Assembly (NCBI GenBank): GCA_003541285.1
Contig: DPMS01000560.1
Coordinates: forward strand, 1-20,350
DNA: 20,350 bases
Direction: 5' to 3'
Source of the DNA: Actinomycetota bacterium
GTDB lineage: Bacteria > Actinomycetota > Actinomycetes > Streptosporangiales > Streptosporangiaceae
In this document: positions 7,021 to 14,665 of the stretch, one piece after another
Layout: every line of letters begins with the position of its first letter
Position numbering within the stretch: position 1 is the stretch's first letter
The notes under the pieces: generated by a model
Databases searched by the model: none
What the model was told of the DNA's origin: nothing
What the model saw: only the letters and a program-made list of their open reading frames with translations
Position numbers and translations under genes: made by a program

Positions 7021-7815
7021 TTACAGGCCGGCGAGCAGGTCGGTCTCGGTGATGCCGGGGCCTTGCCCGTCCCGGATGAACCATTCCGTGCCGAACGCGT
7101 ACCGGAAGCCCTCCTCCGGCATGGCCAGGAAGAACGACGCCTCACTGATCTGGCTGGCGTGTGCACGCATGGCGCGGCGCTTGTGCTCCAGGTAGGGCGA
7201 GACGTCCACAGCGGCGGTGACCACCGACTCCGGTTTGCCCCAGTCCTCGGCCTCACCGAGGTCGGGCACGTCGAGCCCGGCCGCGGCCGCCTGCTCGGCG
7301 AACGCCGCCATGCCGCGCATCATGTGGTCGCGGTTCATGGTGTTCTGGTAGACGCGCGGGGTGCCTGCCAGTTCGGCGGCCCGCATGCCCACCCGGTGCA
7401 CCTGGATGTGGTCGGGATGACCGTAGCCGCCGATGTCGTCGTAGCAGGTCAGGACATCCGCACACTCCTCTTCGAGGATGGCTGCCAGCTTCTTGGCGGC
7501 GTCGTCGACTGGCGCGGTCCAGAACGAGCCGGGGGCGGTGTTGGCCGGGGTGCCCATCATCCCGGAGTCGGTGTAGCCGAGGAACTCCACCCGGTGGGCA
7601 CCGAGGATCTCCGCTGACGCCTGGGTCTCGGCGACCCTGCGCTGCCACAGTTCCTCGCCATCGGTGAGGAAGCCCTCGGGCACCTCGCCGTGCTCGCCGC
7701 GGGTTGCCACCACCAGGACGACCCGGTGGCCCTCCTCGGCCGCCTTGCGGATCACCCCGCCACAGGCGATGCACTCGTCGTCGGGATGGGCATGGAACGT
7801 CACCATCGTGGCCAT
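7021..7815 (-). CDS. LmbE/PIG-L family zinc deacetylase
   Basis: A 264-residue protein of the LmbE-like N-acetylglucosaminyl deacetylase family, which in actinobacteria includes MshB (mycothiol synthesis) and Mca (mycothiol conjugate amidase). The zinc site is visible as AHPDDE (His10, Asp13) near the N-terminus and GYGHPDH (His133, His136) in the middle. ATRGEHGEVP matches the family loop. Whether it is MshB, Mca or another deacetylase cannot be decided here, and no mycothiol synthesis gene is adjacent. The start is the ATG at 7815, where family similarity begins, but no strong ribosome site precedes it. An in-frame ATG at 7806 is an alternative. The frame is open upstream to about 8094 and there encodes a piece of an unrelated protein, annotated separately. 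Confidence 0.88.
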   Translation of the reverse strand: MATMVTFHAHPDDECIACGGVIRKAAEEGHRVVLVVATRGEHGEVPEGFLTDGEELWQRRVAETQASAEILGAHRVEFLGYTDSGMMGTPANTAPGSFWTAPVDDAAKKLAAILEEECADVLTCYDDIGGYGHPDHIQVHRVGMRAAELAGTPRVYQNTMNRDHMMRGMAAFAEQAAAAGLDVPDLGEAEDWGKPESVVTAAVDVSPYLEHKRRAMRAHASQISEASFFLAMPEEGFRYAFGTEWFIRDGQGPGITETDLLAGL

Positions 7816-7830
7816 GACGTTGACGCTACC

Positions 7831-8085
7831 CGAGGGGCCGGACAGTACCAGTTGGTGCCCGTTGTCGGCCAGGATCAGCCCGTAGTGCTGCGTCTCGGTC
7901 AGCACGACCTTGGCGTCCTTGCAGTACGGCGCGGAGCTGGCGCAGAAACCGGCCACGTTGAAGCTGGCCTTGAGGCGGAAGCGGGCACCCATGGGAGGCA
8001 GGCCCGGGTCCGGGCCCGCACCGGCCTGGTGGCGGGCGGGCCAGATGAAGGCCGATTGTGTCTGCTCGGCGGCCTTCACGATCGA
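7831..8085 (-). pseudogene. C-terminal remnant of an unrelated (probably secreted) protein
   Basis: About 85 codons directly upstream of, and in frame with, the deacetylase encode a conserved-looking segment: AFIWPARHQAG, then MGARFRLKASFNVAGFC and YGLILADNG. I recognise this as the C-terminal portion of an actinobacterial and acidobacterial hypothetical family, in which WPARH...MGARxRLKA...YGLxxADNGS recurs. It has nothing to do with LmbE enzymes. The family's N-terminal bulk is missing, and after ADNG the expected continuation is replaced by HQLVLSGPSGSVNV running into the deacetylase. The simplest reading is a decayed gene fragment fused by chance to the downstream frame. A true fused N-terminal domain is less likely but not excluded. 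Confidence 0.55.
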
Positions 8086-8227
8086 CGGGGACACGGCAGC
8101 CGCCGCGGCCCTGCCCGGAACCCACGCCGAGTTCTGAGCACCACATGCCCGGCGGCGCTGGCCCGGGGCTGCTGGGCACGCCGGGCGGGCGGCATCAGGC
8201 CGGCTGGGCGGGTGGCCATTCCTGCGG

Positions 8228-8271
8228 GATCATGGGGTCCTGCACGATCTGGACAAAGGAGCCCCATGATC
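8228..8271. promoter_or_regulatory. Perfect 10-bp inverted repeat over a start codon
   Basis: GATCATGGGG (8228-8237) and CCCCATGATC (8262-8271) are exact reverse complements. The right arm contains the ATG at 8266 and touches the AAGGAG ribosome site (8256-8261). In RNA this could form a hairpin hiding the start codon; as DNA it could be an operator. Three more bases (TCC/GGA) pair after a one-base bulge. Function is inferred from placement only. Confidence 0.5.
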
Positions 8272-8598
8272 TTTATCACGGCCAAATTCCGGGTCCGGCC
8301 TGAGTATGCCGAACGATGGCCAGAGATCGCCGGCGAGTTCACCCGGGCGACCCGCGGCGAGCCGGGCTGCCTGTGGTTCGACTGGTCCCGCAGCCTGGAT
8401 GACGCGACCGAGTACGTCCTCGTCGAAGCGTTCCGCGACACCGAAGCCGGCGCTGCCCACGTCCAGTCCGAGCACTTCCGGGCCGCGCAGGCAACCCTGC
8501 CGCCGCACCTCGCCGAGACGCCCAGGATCGTCAACTTCACGATCCCGCAGGATGACTGGTCCCTGCTGGGCGAGATGGCCGTGCCCGAGCAGGCCTGA
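8266..8598 (+). CDS. Antibiotic biosynthesis monooxygenase (ABM) domain protein, YgiN-like
   Basis: A 110-residue single-domain protein with a dimeric alpha-beta barrel (ABM) signature. It starts MIFITAKFRVRPEYAERW, followed by EPGCLWFDWSRS, EYVLVEAFRD and a conserved HVQSEHF. Members include small quinol monooxygenases and cofactor-free oxygenases. A specific substrate cannot be assigned. The ATG start has AAGGAG four bases upstream and lies inside the 10-bp inverted repeat described at 8228-8271, suggesting translational or operator control. It is divergent from the LmbE-type deacetylase and 37 bases upstream of the YbaK-like gene on the same strand, so those two may be co-transcribed. Confidence 0.85.
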   Translation: MIFITAKFRVRPEYAERWPEIAGEFTRATRGEPGCLWFDWSRSLDDATEYVLVEAFRDTEAGAAHVQSEHFRAAQATLPPHLAETPRIVNFTIPQDDWSLLGEMAVPEQA

Positions 8599-8635
8599 GC
8601 CCGCACCAGCCGGAATCACCGGCATCATAAGCAGC

Positions 8636-9124
8636 ATGGCAGGACGGGGAACACCGGCGACCGCGCTGCTCGCCAAGCTTGGCATCACGCACTCGGTCCA
8701 CACCTACGAGCATGACCCGCGGCACGGTTCCTACGGCCTGGAGGCCAGCGATGCCCTGGGCGTTGCACCGGAACGGGTGTTCAAGACGCTGGTGGCCGAG
8801 GTGGACGGAGCGCTGACGGTGGGCGTGGTGCCGGTAGCCGGCCAGCTCGACCTCAAGGCGCTCGCCGCCGCCACCGGCGGGAAGAAAGCGGTCATGGCCG
8901 GCGTGGCCACGGCGGAACGGGCGACCGGTTACGTCGCCGGCGGCATCTCCCCGGTGGGCCAGCGCAAGCGCCTGCCGGTGGTGATCGACTCCTCCGCGCT
9001 GGCGTTCCCGACGGTCTTCTGCAGTGGCGGCCGCCGCGGGCTGGAGATCGAGCTCGCGCCTGCCGATCTGGTCAGGGCGGTGGGCGCGAGCGTGGCGGTC
9101 ATCGCGCAGCCGGGCCCATCCTGA
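8636..9124 (+). CDS. ybaK: Cys-tRNA(Pro)/YbaK-type aminoacyl-tRNA deacylase
   Basis: A 162-residue protein of the YbaK/EbsC family, which hydrolyses mischarged Cys-tRNA(Pro) made by prolyl-tRNA synthetase. The family landmarks are present: ERVFKTLV with the probable catalytic Lys50, GGKKAVMA (81-88), the GGISPVGQ loop (102-109) and a C-terminal GLEIELAPADLV segment. The length is normal. The start is the ATG at 8636 (MAGRGTPATALLAKLGI). The ribosome site before it is poor, so translation may depend on the ABM gene 37 bases upstream. Its last 26 bases overlap the end of the convergent peptide deformylase gene, and no room remains for a separate terminator. An unrelated cytosolic proofreading role (for example ProX-like Ala-tRNA) cannot be fully excluded. 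Confidence 0.9.
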   Translation: MAGRGTPATALLAKLGITHSVHTYEHDPRHGSYGLEASDALGVAPERVFKTLVAEVDGALTVGVVPVAGQLDLKALAAATGGKKAVMAGVATAERATGYVAGGISPVGQRKRLPVVIDSSALAFPTVFCSGGRRGLEIELAPADLVRAVGASVAVIAQPGPS

Positions 9125-9593
9125 CGTTTACCTCGCGCATGATGGCGCCGCGTTCAGCCGGGTCGAGCTGGTCGATGTACAGCTCACCGCGCAGATGGTC
9201 GGTCTCGTGCTGCAGGCAGCGGGCCAGCTCGCCGGTGCCGCTGATGGTGACGGGCTGTTGCTGCAAGTCCAGGCCGGCCACGGTGACCTGGGCGGCCCGC
9301 CGCCGCATGGCGCTGACACCCGGTACGGACAGGCAGGCTTCCAGGCCTTCCTGGCTGCCGCTCAGCCCGGTGATCCGCGGGTTGATCACATAGCCGAACT
9401 GGCCGTCCAGGTTGTAGGCGAACAGGGCAAGGCTGGAGCCGATCTGGTTCGCCGCGAGCCCGGCACGGCCGGGGACCTGCACGGTGTCGAGCAGATCGGA
9501 GACAAGGCGGGCCAGCGCCTCATCGAAGCTGGTCACCGGGTCGCAGGGCGTACGCAGGACCGGGTCGCCCAGCAGCCGCAGTTGCCGAATCAT
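9099..9593 (-). CDS. def: Peptide deformylase
   Basis: A 164-residue peptide deformylase that removes the N-formyl group from nascent proteins. All three family motifs can be read. They are AGLAANQIG (43-52; usual form GLAAPQ, here Asn replaces Pro), LEACLSVPG (84-92, with metal ligand Cys87; Ala replaces the usual Gly of EGCLS) and QHETDHL (128-134, with ligands His129 and His133 and catalytic Glu130). The catalytic residues are intact, so the enzyme should be active. Start ATG at 9593 with AGGTGG seven bases ahead; a GTG immediately before it is an alternative. The variant motifs suggest a secondary deformylase paralogue rather than the main housekeeping copy, but that is inference. It overlaps the end of the YbaK-like gene by 26 bases. 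Confidence 0.9.
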   Translation of the reverse strand: MIRQLRLLGDPVLRTPCDPVTSFDEALARLVSDLLDTVQVPGRAGLAANQIGSSLALFAYNLDGQFGYVINPRITGLSGSQEGLEACLSVPGVSAMRRRAAQVTVAGLDLQQQPVTISGTGELARCLQHETDHLRGELYIDQLDPAERGAIMREVNVRMGPAAR

Positions 9594-9779
9594 CACCGCG
9601 CCACCTGGTGCTCGCCCGTGGCGGCCAGCTCGCCGGTCCGCTCGGAGCGGGCCTGTGCCAGGCCAGCTGGATCGTGGTGCAGGCCTACCTCCGGAAATGC
9701 CTCGGCACACGGTTCATGGTGCCCCTGGGGGTAATCGCGCAGATCAACCTAACACACGGATGCTCAGATATGAGTGGTT

Positions 9780-10385
9780 CTATGCCCGCAGGCGGGCATG
9801 CACGTCCGCGATGGCCTCGGAGGTGCCGGTGAACAGGATCGCCTGGATGCCAGCCTCGCGGGCAGCCTCGACATATGGTTCCACGTCGTCGAGGAAGACC
9901 ATCTCCTCCGGGCGCACGTCGAGACGTTCACAGGCCAGATCGAAGACCCTCCGGTCCGGCTTGGCGACGCCGGCCTCATGGGAGTAGATGATCAGGTCTG
10001 TCATCTGCTCGAACCCGAAGCGCTCCTGCTCCCGTTCCCGCGCCCCGACGAAGCTGTTGCTGATGATGGCCGTCCGGTAGGCGGGCCGCAGGCTGGTGAA
10101 GTAGTCCGCCAGTCCGACGTTGAGGGTGCCCAGATACTCCTCCCACGCATCCGCCATGAAGGCGGCCACGTGGGCCGGGTCCAGCCTGAGGAGTTCGCCG
10201 ATCCGCTGGTGGACCTCGTCCAAGGTGACGGCCCCGATGCCGCCCGCCGACAGCACGCTGTGCAGGCGGTTTTCTATCCCCCCGGGTGCCAGGCCCAGCC
10301 GGTGGTCCCACTTCTCGTTGACGCCGAGGAAGGGGGTGACCGCGAGCACCCCACCGATGTCGAAGACCACGGCCTTGACCGCCAC
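9780..10385 (-). CDS. HAD-family hydrolase (FDIGGVL type)
   Basis: A 201-residue haloacid dehalogenase-superfamily protein. Motif I is VVFDIGGVL with nucleophile Asp9; Gly stands where many phosphatases have the second Asp, as in the epoxide-hydrolase-N or YihX-like branch. Motif II is IISNS, the motif III Lys is in GVAKPDRRVF, and motif IV is VFLDDVEPYV. A helical cap lies between I and II. It is probably a cytosolic phosphatase of small phosphorylated metabolites, substrate unknown. The proposed start is GTG at 10385 (VAVKAVVFD), right before motif I, but the ribosome site is weak. It is the last gene of a minus-strand run, 29 bases downstream of a GNAT gene which follows another HAD gene. 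Confidence 0.85.
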   Translation of the reverse strand: MAVKAVVFDIGGVLAVTPFLGVNEKWDHRLGLAPGGIENRLHSVLSAGGIGAVTLDEVHQRIGELLRLDPAHVAAFMADAWEEYLGTLNVGLADYFTSLRPAYRTAIISNSFVGAREREQERFGFEQMTDLIIYSHEAGVAKPDRRVFDLACERLDVRPEEMVFLDDVEPYVEAAREAGIQAILFTGTSEAIADVHARLRA

Positions 10386-10414
10386 GACGTCAGTGTGCCC
10401 CGTTGTGACGCGCC

Positions 10415-10999
10415 CTACCAAAGCCTGTCGATGGTGCCCGGGTACAGGGCGATGCGGCTGTGGCGGAAGGACCGGGCATGTGCGCATGCCCGGCGGGAGA
10501 AGAAAGCCGCCATGGTGACCTTGTCGAGCTGGTCACTGGGGAACGGCTGCTGTGGTGTGCCCCCAATCAGCACGGTGCCTCCGAGGCACTGCCAGCCGGC
10601 GCTCGCGTAGAACCCTCGCAACGGCCGGTCACACGTGAAGATACCCAGGTCAGCGCCACTGGCTTGAATCGCTTCCCGGGCAGCGGTCACCAGTCGCCTG
10701 CCGTGACCACGCCGGCGGTGGGCGGGGCTGGTGACCACCGTACTCAGGCCACTGGCGAGGTAGCGGCCGCCGTCGTGGGCCAGGTGCTTGGTCAGGATGT
10801 CCAGCGCCGCCAGGACGGTGCCGCCGTCATCAACGAGCACCATGGACAGCGGGCTGAGCGCCGGGTCGTGGGCGACGCCCGGCCTGCCCGGGTCATTGCC
10901 CGGCCAGGCATCCTCCTGCAAGGCGGAGACTTGCTCGCGTACGGCGGCGGGCATTTGCGCCTGCGGCCAGCTGCGGACACGCGTCCGCGGTCCCGTCAT
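10415..10999 (-). CDS. GNAT-family N-acetyltransferase
   Basis: A 194-residue acetyltransferase. The central segment STVVTSPAHRRRGHGRRL contains the acetyl-CoA pyrophosphate-binding loop (R/Q)xxGxG/A as RRRGHG (95-100), preceded by a beta-strand pattern and followed by the usual helix. FYASAGW further on matches the FYxxxGF motif B region. It transfers an acetyl group to an unknown amine. The start is taken as ATG at 10999 (MTGPRTRVRSW). The frame continues upstream into the previous gene, where it is not meaningful. The spacing of 25 bases from the upstream HAD gene and 29 to the downstream one argues for a three-gene operon. Confidence 0.85.
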   Translation of the reverse strand: MTGPRTRVRSWPQAQMPAAVREQVSALQEDAWPGNDPGRPGVAHDPALSPLSMVLVDDGGTVLAALDILTKHLAHDGGRYLASGLSTVVTSPAHRRRGHGRRLVTAAREAIQASGADLGIFTCDRPLRGFYASAGWQCLGGTVLIGGTPQQPFPSDQLDKVTMAAFFSRRACAHARSFRHSRIALYPGTIDRLW

Positions 11000-11024
11000 C
11001 CCGGACCTGGTCCGGCCCAGGTGG

Positions 11025-11717
11025 TCACCAGGCGTCGATGTGGTCGGTGAGTTCTGCGAGGCTGGTGATGACAGCATCGGGGGCCGCGCCACCGAATGCT
11101 GGCACGTCATCATTGGGGATCAGGACAGCACGCATGCCCGCGCCCTTGGCCCCGTGCACATCGTCGTAGGGCCGGTCACCGACGAAGACGCACGCCGCCG
11201 GGTCGTCAACGCCGACCGCGGCCATCGCTGCGCGGAATGCCTCGTGATGCGGCTTCGCCCACGGGATCTCGCTGCTGTAGACGGCGCCGTCGATCAGGTC
11301 CATGACCTCGTCGCGCAAGAACACCCGCTCATGGGCGCTGCGTGGCCACATCGTGTTGGACAGGACCCCCACCTTGATGCCCCGCTCCCGCAGGCCCTGC
11401 ATGAGCGGCACGGCGTCGGGGTCGGTGTAGGTGTGCGGGTCCCATGCCTGGAAGTAGCTGGCCAGGAACTCCTCGGTGGCGCTGACCCCGGCGCGTTCGA
11501 AGACCTGGGCAAGGGTCGCGCTCTGGTGTGATCTCCCGGTCACCTGCCACAGGTCCTGCTCGGCAGTACGGATCGCGGTCGCGACCTCCGCCACCTGCCC
11601 GGGCGGGAAGTGCGGCTCGCAGACGCTGCGCCACAGCGATTCATGGTCGACCGGATGCCACGGGGTGAGCGTCCCGCCCCAGTCGAAGATGACCGCTCTG
11701 ACCGCCATGGTCCGCAT
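11025..11717 (-). CDS. HAD-family hydrolase (FDWGGTL type)
   Basis: A 230-residue HAD-superfamily hydrolase. Motif I is AVIFDWGGTLTP with nucleophile Asp12 and Gly in the second position. A helical cap follows, then motif II VGVLSNT, a Lys in WAKPHHEAF and motif IV FVGDRPYDDVHGAKGAGM, the most typical part. It is probably a phosphatase of small metabolites; the substrate is not inferable. The start is ATG at 11717 with GGGGAG about ten bases upstream; an in-frame ATG three codons later is possible. It is the first gene of the HAD-GNAT-HAD run. The two HAD proteins differ in cap sequence, so they do not look like a recent duplication. Confidence 0.87.
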   Translation of the reverse strand: MRTMAVRAVIFDWGGTLTPWHPVDHESLWRSVCEPHFPPGQVAEVATAIRTAEQDLWQVTGRSHQSATLAQVFERAGVSATEEFLASYFQAWDPHTYTDPDAVPLMQGLRERGIKVGVLSNTMWPRSAHERVFLRDEVMDLIDGAVYSSEIPWAKPHHEAFRAAMAAVGVDDPAACVFVGDRPYDDVHGAKGAGMRAVLIPNDDVPAFGGAAPDAVITSLAELTDHIDAW

Positions 11718-11781
11718 CTTATGCGCTCTCCCCGGCCCCAGCCGGGTGGCGCGGGCGGCCTGCGCCTCCTATACGCGCTGG

Positions 11782-11865
11782 CCCCCCACCCTGCCCGCAT
11801 TTTGCCTACGGCTCCCACCTGGGCGAGCACCCCCCACCTGGGCGAGCACCCCCCACCCTGCCCGC
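11782..11865. repeat. C-rich direct repeats downstream of a membrane protein gene
   Basis: A 17-base sequence, CCCCCCACCCTGCCCGC, occurs at 11782-11798 and again at 11849-11865. Between them a 19-base unit, ACCTGGGCGAGCACCCCCC, occurs twice in tandem (11817-11835 and 11836-11854, overlapping the last copy). The block ends just before the stop codon of the membrane protein gene. On the minus strand it is a G-run tract. No gene is seen in it. Confidence 0.7.
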
Positions 11866-11866
11866 G

Positions 11867-12616
11867 CTACGTGGATGGGGGGATGGGGGGTCCGCCGGGC
11901 TGTGAAGCGGCACGCACTGCGGTGCGGGCGCGGCTGGTCTGGACGACCCGGATGATGAGGAGGACGGCGAGACCGGCCAGCCCCAGGATGATGAGCAGTG
12001 CGCTCGGCAGGGCGACGCCGATGATCCCGCCTACGACGCCGGAGCCGAAGGCGAGCTGGCTCCCGGCGGGCAGCGCCGGGCTCCCGGGTATCACGATCGC
12101 GAACCGGCCACCGTGGGAGATCTGCATGTTGAGCACGGCCCGGCCCTGATGCGAGCCGTACTCGTACGTGACCGAAGCGTTGTATGGCGAGAGGCTCTGC
12201 ACGGCGGCGGGCGCTGCCACCGGCACCACCCTGATCCGGAAGGAGGGGATGTTGCCCGAGTGGGCACCCGGTCCTTCGTAATAGATCACGTAGCCGCCGG
12301 GGTGATCCAGGCTGATCTGCCCACCGGCGGGAAGTGGCACCCGCTGGAAGGAGTCGATCTGTGAACCGATGGACAGCAGCCCGATGACCAGCCAGGCCAT
12401 CCCGCCGAGGAAGACCAGCAGGGGCACCAGATACCAGATCCGGCCTGGCCGCACCTTTGCCGGTGGCGCGGCCAGCGGCGGCCCGTACGGTGGCGGCCCG
12501 TACGGCTGTTGCGCTGGCGGCTGCTGCCCGTAGGGTTGCCGGTCCTGCGGCTCTTGCCCCCGCGGCTCTTGCCCGGACTGCCCGCTGCCCAGAGGCGGGC
12601 CAGGTGGAGCCCCCAT
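11867..12616 (-). CDS. Proline-rich N-terminus, two-helix membrane protein, unknown function
   Basis: A 249-residue protein. Residues 1-55 are disordered and rich in Pro, Gln, Gly and Tyr with PYG repeats (QQPYGPPPYGPP). A first membrane helix spans about 62-82 (WYLVPLLVFLGGMAWLVIGL). A beta-rich extracytoplasmic domain follows at about 90-190, then a second helix at about 193-223, and a basic and proline-rich tail. By the positive-inside rule both ends are probably cytoplasmic with the middle domain outside. I do not recognise the middle domain. Pro/Gln/Gly/Tyr-rich cytoplasmic N-termini of this kind are common in actinobacterial membrane proteins. The start is taken as ATG at 12616 with AAGGA about ten bases ahead; GTG three codons earlier is less likely because it nearly abuts that site. 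Confidence 0.8.
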   Translation of the reverse strand: MGAPPGPPLGSGQSGQEPRGQEPQDRQPYGQQPPAQQPYGPPPYGPPLAAPPAKVRPGRIWYLVPLLVFLGGMAWLVIGLLSIGSQIDSFQRVPLPAGGQISLDHPGGYVIYYEGPGAHSGNIPSFRIRVVPVAAPAAVQSLSPYNASVTYEYGSHQGRAVLNMQISHGGRFAIVIPGSPALPAGSQLAFGSGVVGGIIGVALPSALLIILGLAGLAVLLIIRVVQTSRARTAVRAASQPGGPPIPPST

Positions 12617-12857
12617 TGATCCCACGTCCTTCGTTTGCCACTCCAGGATAGCTGACGCCCATTTTGAGGCTAATAAACACGTCTGTCACATATTGGACGT
12701 CGCGGGCTGCCCGTGCTGCCATGGCTCCAGGCACACCCGGCGCAATGTTGGCCGCGGCTTCTTCTCGCTGTCGACAGGGGTTAGCGGAGCGCCTTTAATG
12801 TCGCCGGCAGGATCGCCCGGCGCTACCCGCCCGGGCGGCGGGGCACAGGAGGGACTC

Positions 12858-14665
12858 ATGTCACAGCACCAGCGTGGCCGGCCGTGGCAGTCGGGTTCGT
12901 CGCTGCCCGCGCTCACGCCTGTCCTGGCCGGGTCGCTGTCGCGGTGCTGACCGTGCCGGGACTCGCCGTGACCGGGGCCGCATCCGCGTCGGCCGCCGCC
13001 GGCCCGGCTCCGCCGAACGGCTGCCACCTCGGCAACGGCGTTAAGCATGTCATCGAGATCACGTTCGATAACGTGCACTTCTTCCGTGGCAATCCGAACG
13101 TCCCTTCCGACCTCGAGATGATGCCCCATTTGCTGAAGTTTCTTGAGGACAACGGCACATTCCTGTCCAACAACCACTCCATTGATCGCACGCACTGCCA
13201 ATGACAGCCTGACCACCTACACCGGCCCGTACGGCGACCGGGCGGGCATGCCGGTCAGCAACTCCTACCAGGCGTACAACACCGACGGCAGCACCGACCC
13301 GGCGGGCTCGTTCGCCTACTGGACCGACCCGGTCTTCGACACCGCCGCCACACCCAACCCAGGTCATGACACCAATCCGTCCATGGTCTACTCGCCGGTC
13401 CCGCCAGCGACCGCGCAGCACCCACCCGCGCCGAACACGCTGACCCCGGCCCCCTGGGTTCCCTTCACCCGGGCCGGCTGCGATGTCGGGGAGGTGGCCA
13501 CCGCCAACATGGTCCTGGAGAACACTGCCGTCGATATCCCCAAGGTGTTCGGTGCGAACTCGCCCGAAGCCCAGCAGTTGGCTGCCGACTCCGATCCCTT
13601 CAAGGACGCCGGGACCGCGGACTATGTCGGCCTTGGGGTGCACTGCGCCCGGGCAGCGCCTTCTGCTCGTCCGCTCAGGGGGTCACGTACGGCCAGACCA
13701 CGACCAGCCCGACCGCGGTAGCAGACGTCCTGCCTGATGAACCCGGCGGGTACCAGGGCTACCAGGGGCTGTCCGGCCACCGGTACGTCGCTCCACAGTT
13801 CGGAGCGGGCACCGCCAGCCTGACACATAACGGATACGCGGTAACGAATGCCGCCGGGAACCTGGTCGACGAGAACGGCAACCAGATCAACGGCGCGTTC
13901 CTGTCCGGTCACCCCGGCTTCCCCGGATTCGGCAGCATCAACGCCGCCCAGACGCTGGCCTACATGGCTGACATGCAGGAGTCCGGCGTCCCAGTGACCT
14001 ACGGATACATCTCCGACATCCACGGGAACGAGCACATCCCCGGCCTCAGCGCGTGCGTGGGCCAGCCCTCCGTTCTGGGTAGCGGTAACGCGTGCTACGT
14101 GGCCCAGGCCCAGTATTACGACCAGGCCTTTGCGACGTTCTTCCAGCGGCTGGCCGCCGACGGGATCACGTCGAAGAACACCCTGTTCCTCGTCAGCTCC
14201 GACGAGGGCGATCACGAGGCTGGCGCCAATGTGGGCCGGACGATCCAGCCCACCCCGGCGAACTGCGACGGGGCCACCGTCAGCGGCACTACGGTCACCC
14301 CTGACGTGGCCTGCACGTACCCGGCGGGATCGTTTGGGGAGCTTGACGCCAATATGACCGGGTTGCTGGCAACACAGGCCGGCGACACGACCCCGTTCAG
14401 TCTCGAAAATGACACAGCGCCGGAGTTCTACGTCACCGGACAGCCCGCACCGGATGCGGCGCCCGCCCGCACGCTGGAACACGACGTGGCCTCGCTGACG
14501 GCGGGCAACCCGTACTCGGGAAACCCCAGCGAGAAGATCACGAACTGTCTGGCCGACCCGGTGGAGAAAAGCTGGGGCCACCGTCCCGCCTGGGCGGCGG
14601 CCCCGCTCCGGCGGTTCATGATCTCGGGGATTTCCCGGCGAATACACCCTGGGAAATCCCTGTGA
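12858..14665 (+). pseudogene. Secreted phosphoesterase (alkaline phosphatase fold), frameshifted and truncated
   Basis: A decayed gene for a secreted phosphoesterase. The ATG at 12858 follows a strong AGGAGGG site and starts a signal peptide (MSQHQRGRPW), but the frame ends at 12948-12950. Coding continues in another frame near 12930 (VLTVPGLAVTGAASASA, then KHVIEITFDNVHFF). It shifts again near 13177, between NNH and TPLIARTANDSLTTYTGPYG, and a third time near 13650, before SAFCSSAQGVTYGQTT. The rest, including DEPGGYQGYQGL, YGYISDIHGNEH and SSDEGDHEAG, is in frame to LADPVEK near 14560. There family similarity ends; intact relatives continue well beyond this point. Judged against expected sequence, the three lesions look like loss of about four, two and one bases. 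Several independent lesions plus the lost C-terminus make a dead gene more likely than sequencing error. Confidence 0.82.

Noticed and set aside
9594..9779. Possible coding extension upstream of the peptide deformylase
   Set aside because: The frame is open for 39 more codons but the residues are Arg/Gly/Pro-rich and unlike deformylases. AGGTGG before ATG at 9593 explains the start.
9774..10610. Plus-strand 278-codon frame opposite the HAD and GNAT genes
   Set aside because: It is a shadow. The minus-strand frames contain HAD motifs FDIGGVL, SNS and LDD and the GNAT loop RRRGHG, while this frame has no recognisable motif.
12664..12692. Promoter for the phosphoesterase pseudogene (TTGAGG, 17 bases, CACATA)
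   Set aside because: Spacing fits, but the -10 box is poor and the site is about 165 bases from the start codon. Too weak to annotate.
11769..12734. Longer minus-strand frame overlapping the two-helix membrane protein
   Set aside because: Its product is low-complexity Arg/Ala-rich without membrane helices, while the other frame gives two clear helices, a PYG-rich tail and a sensible start.
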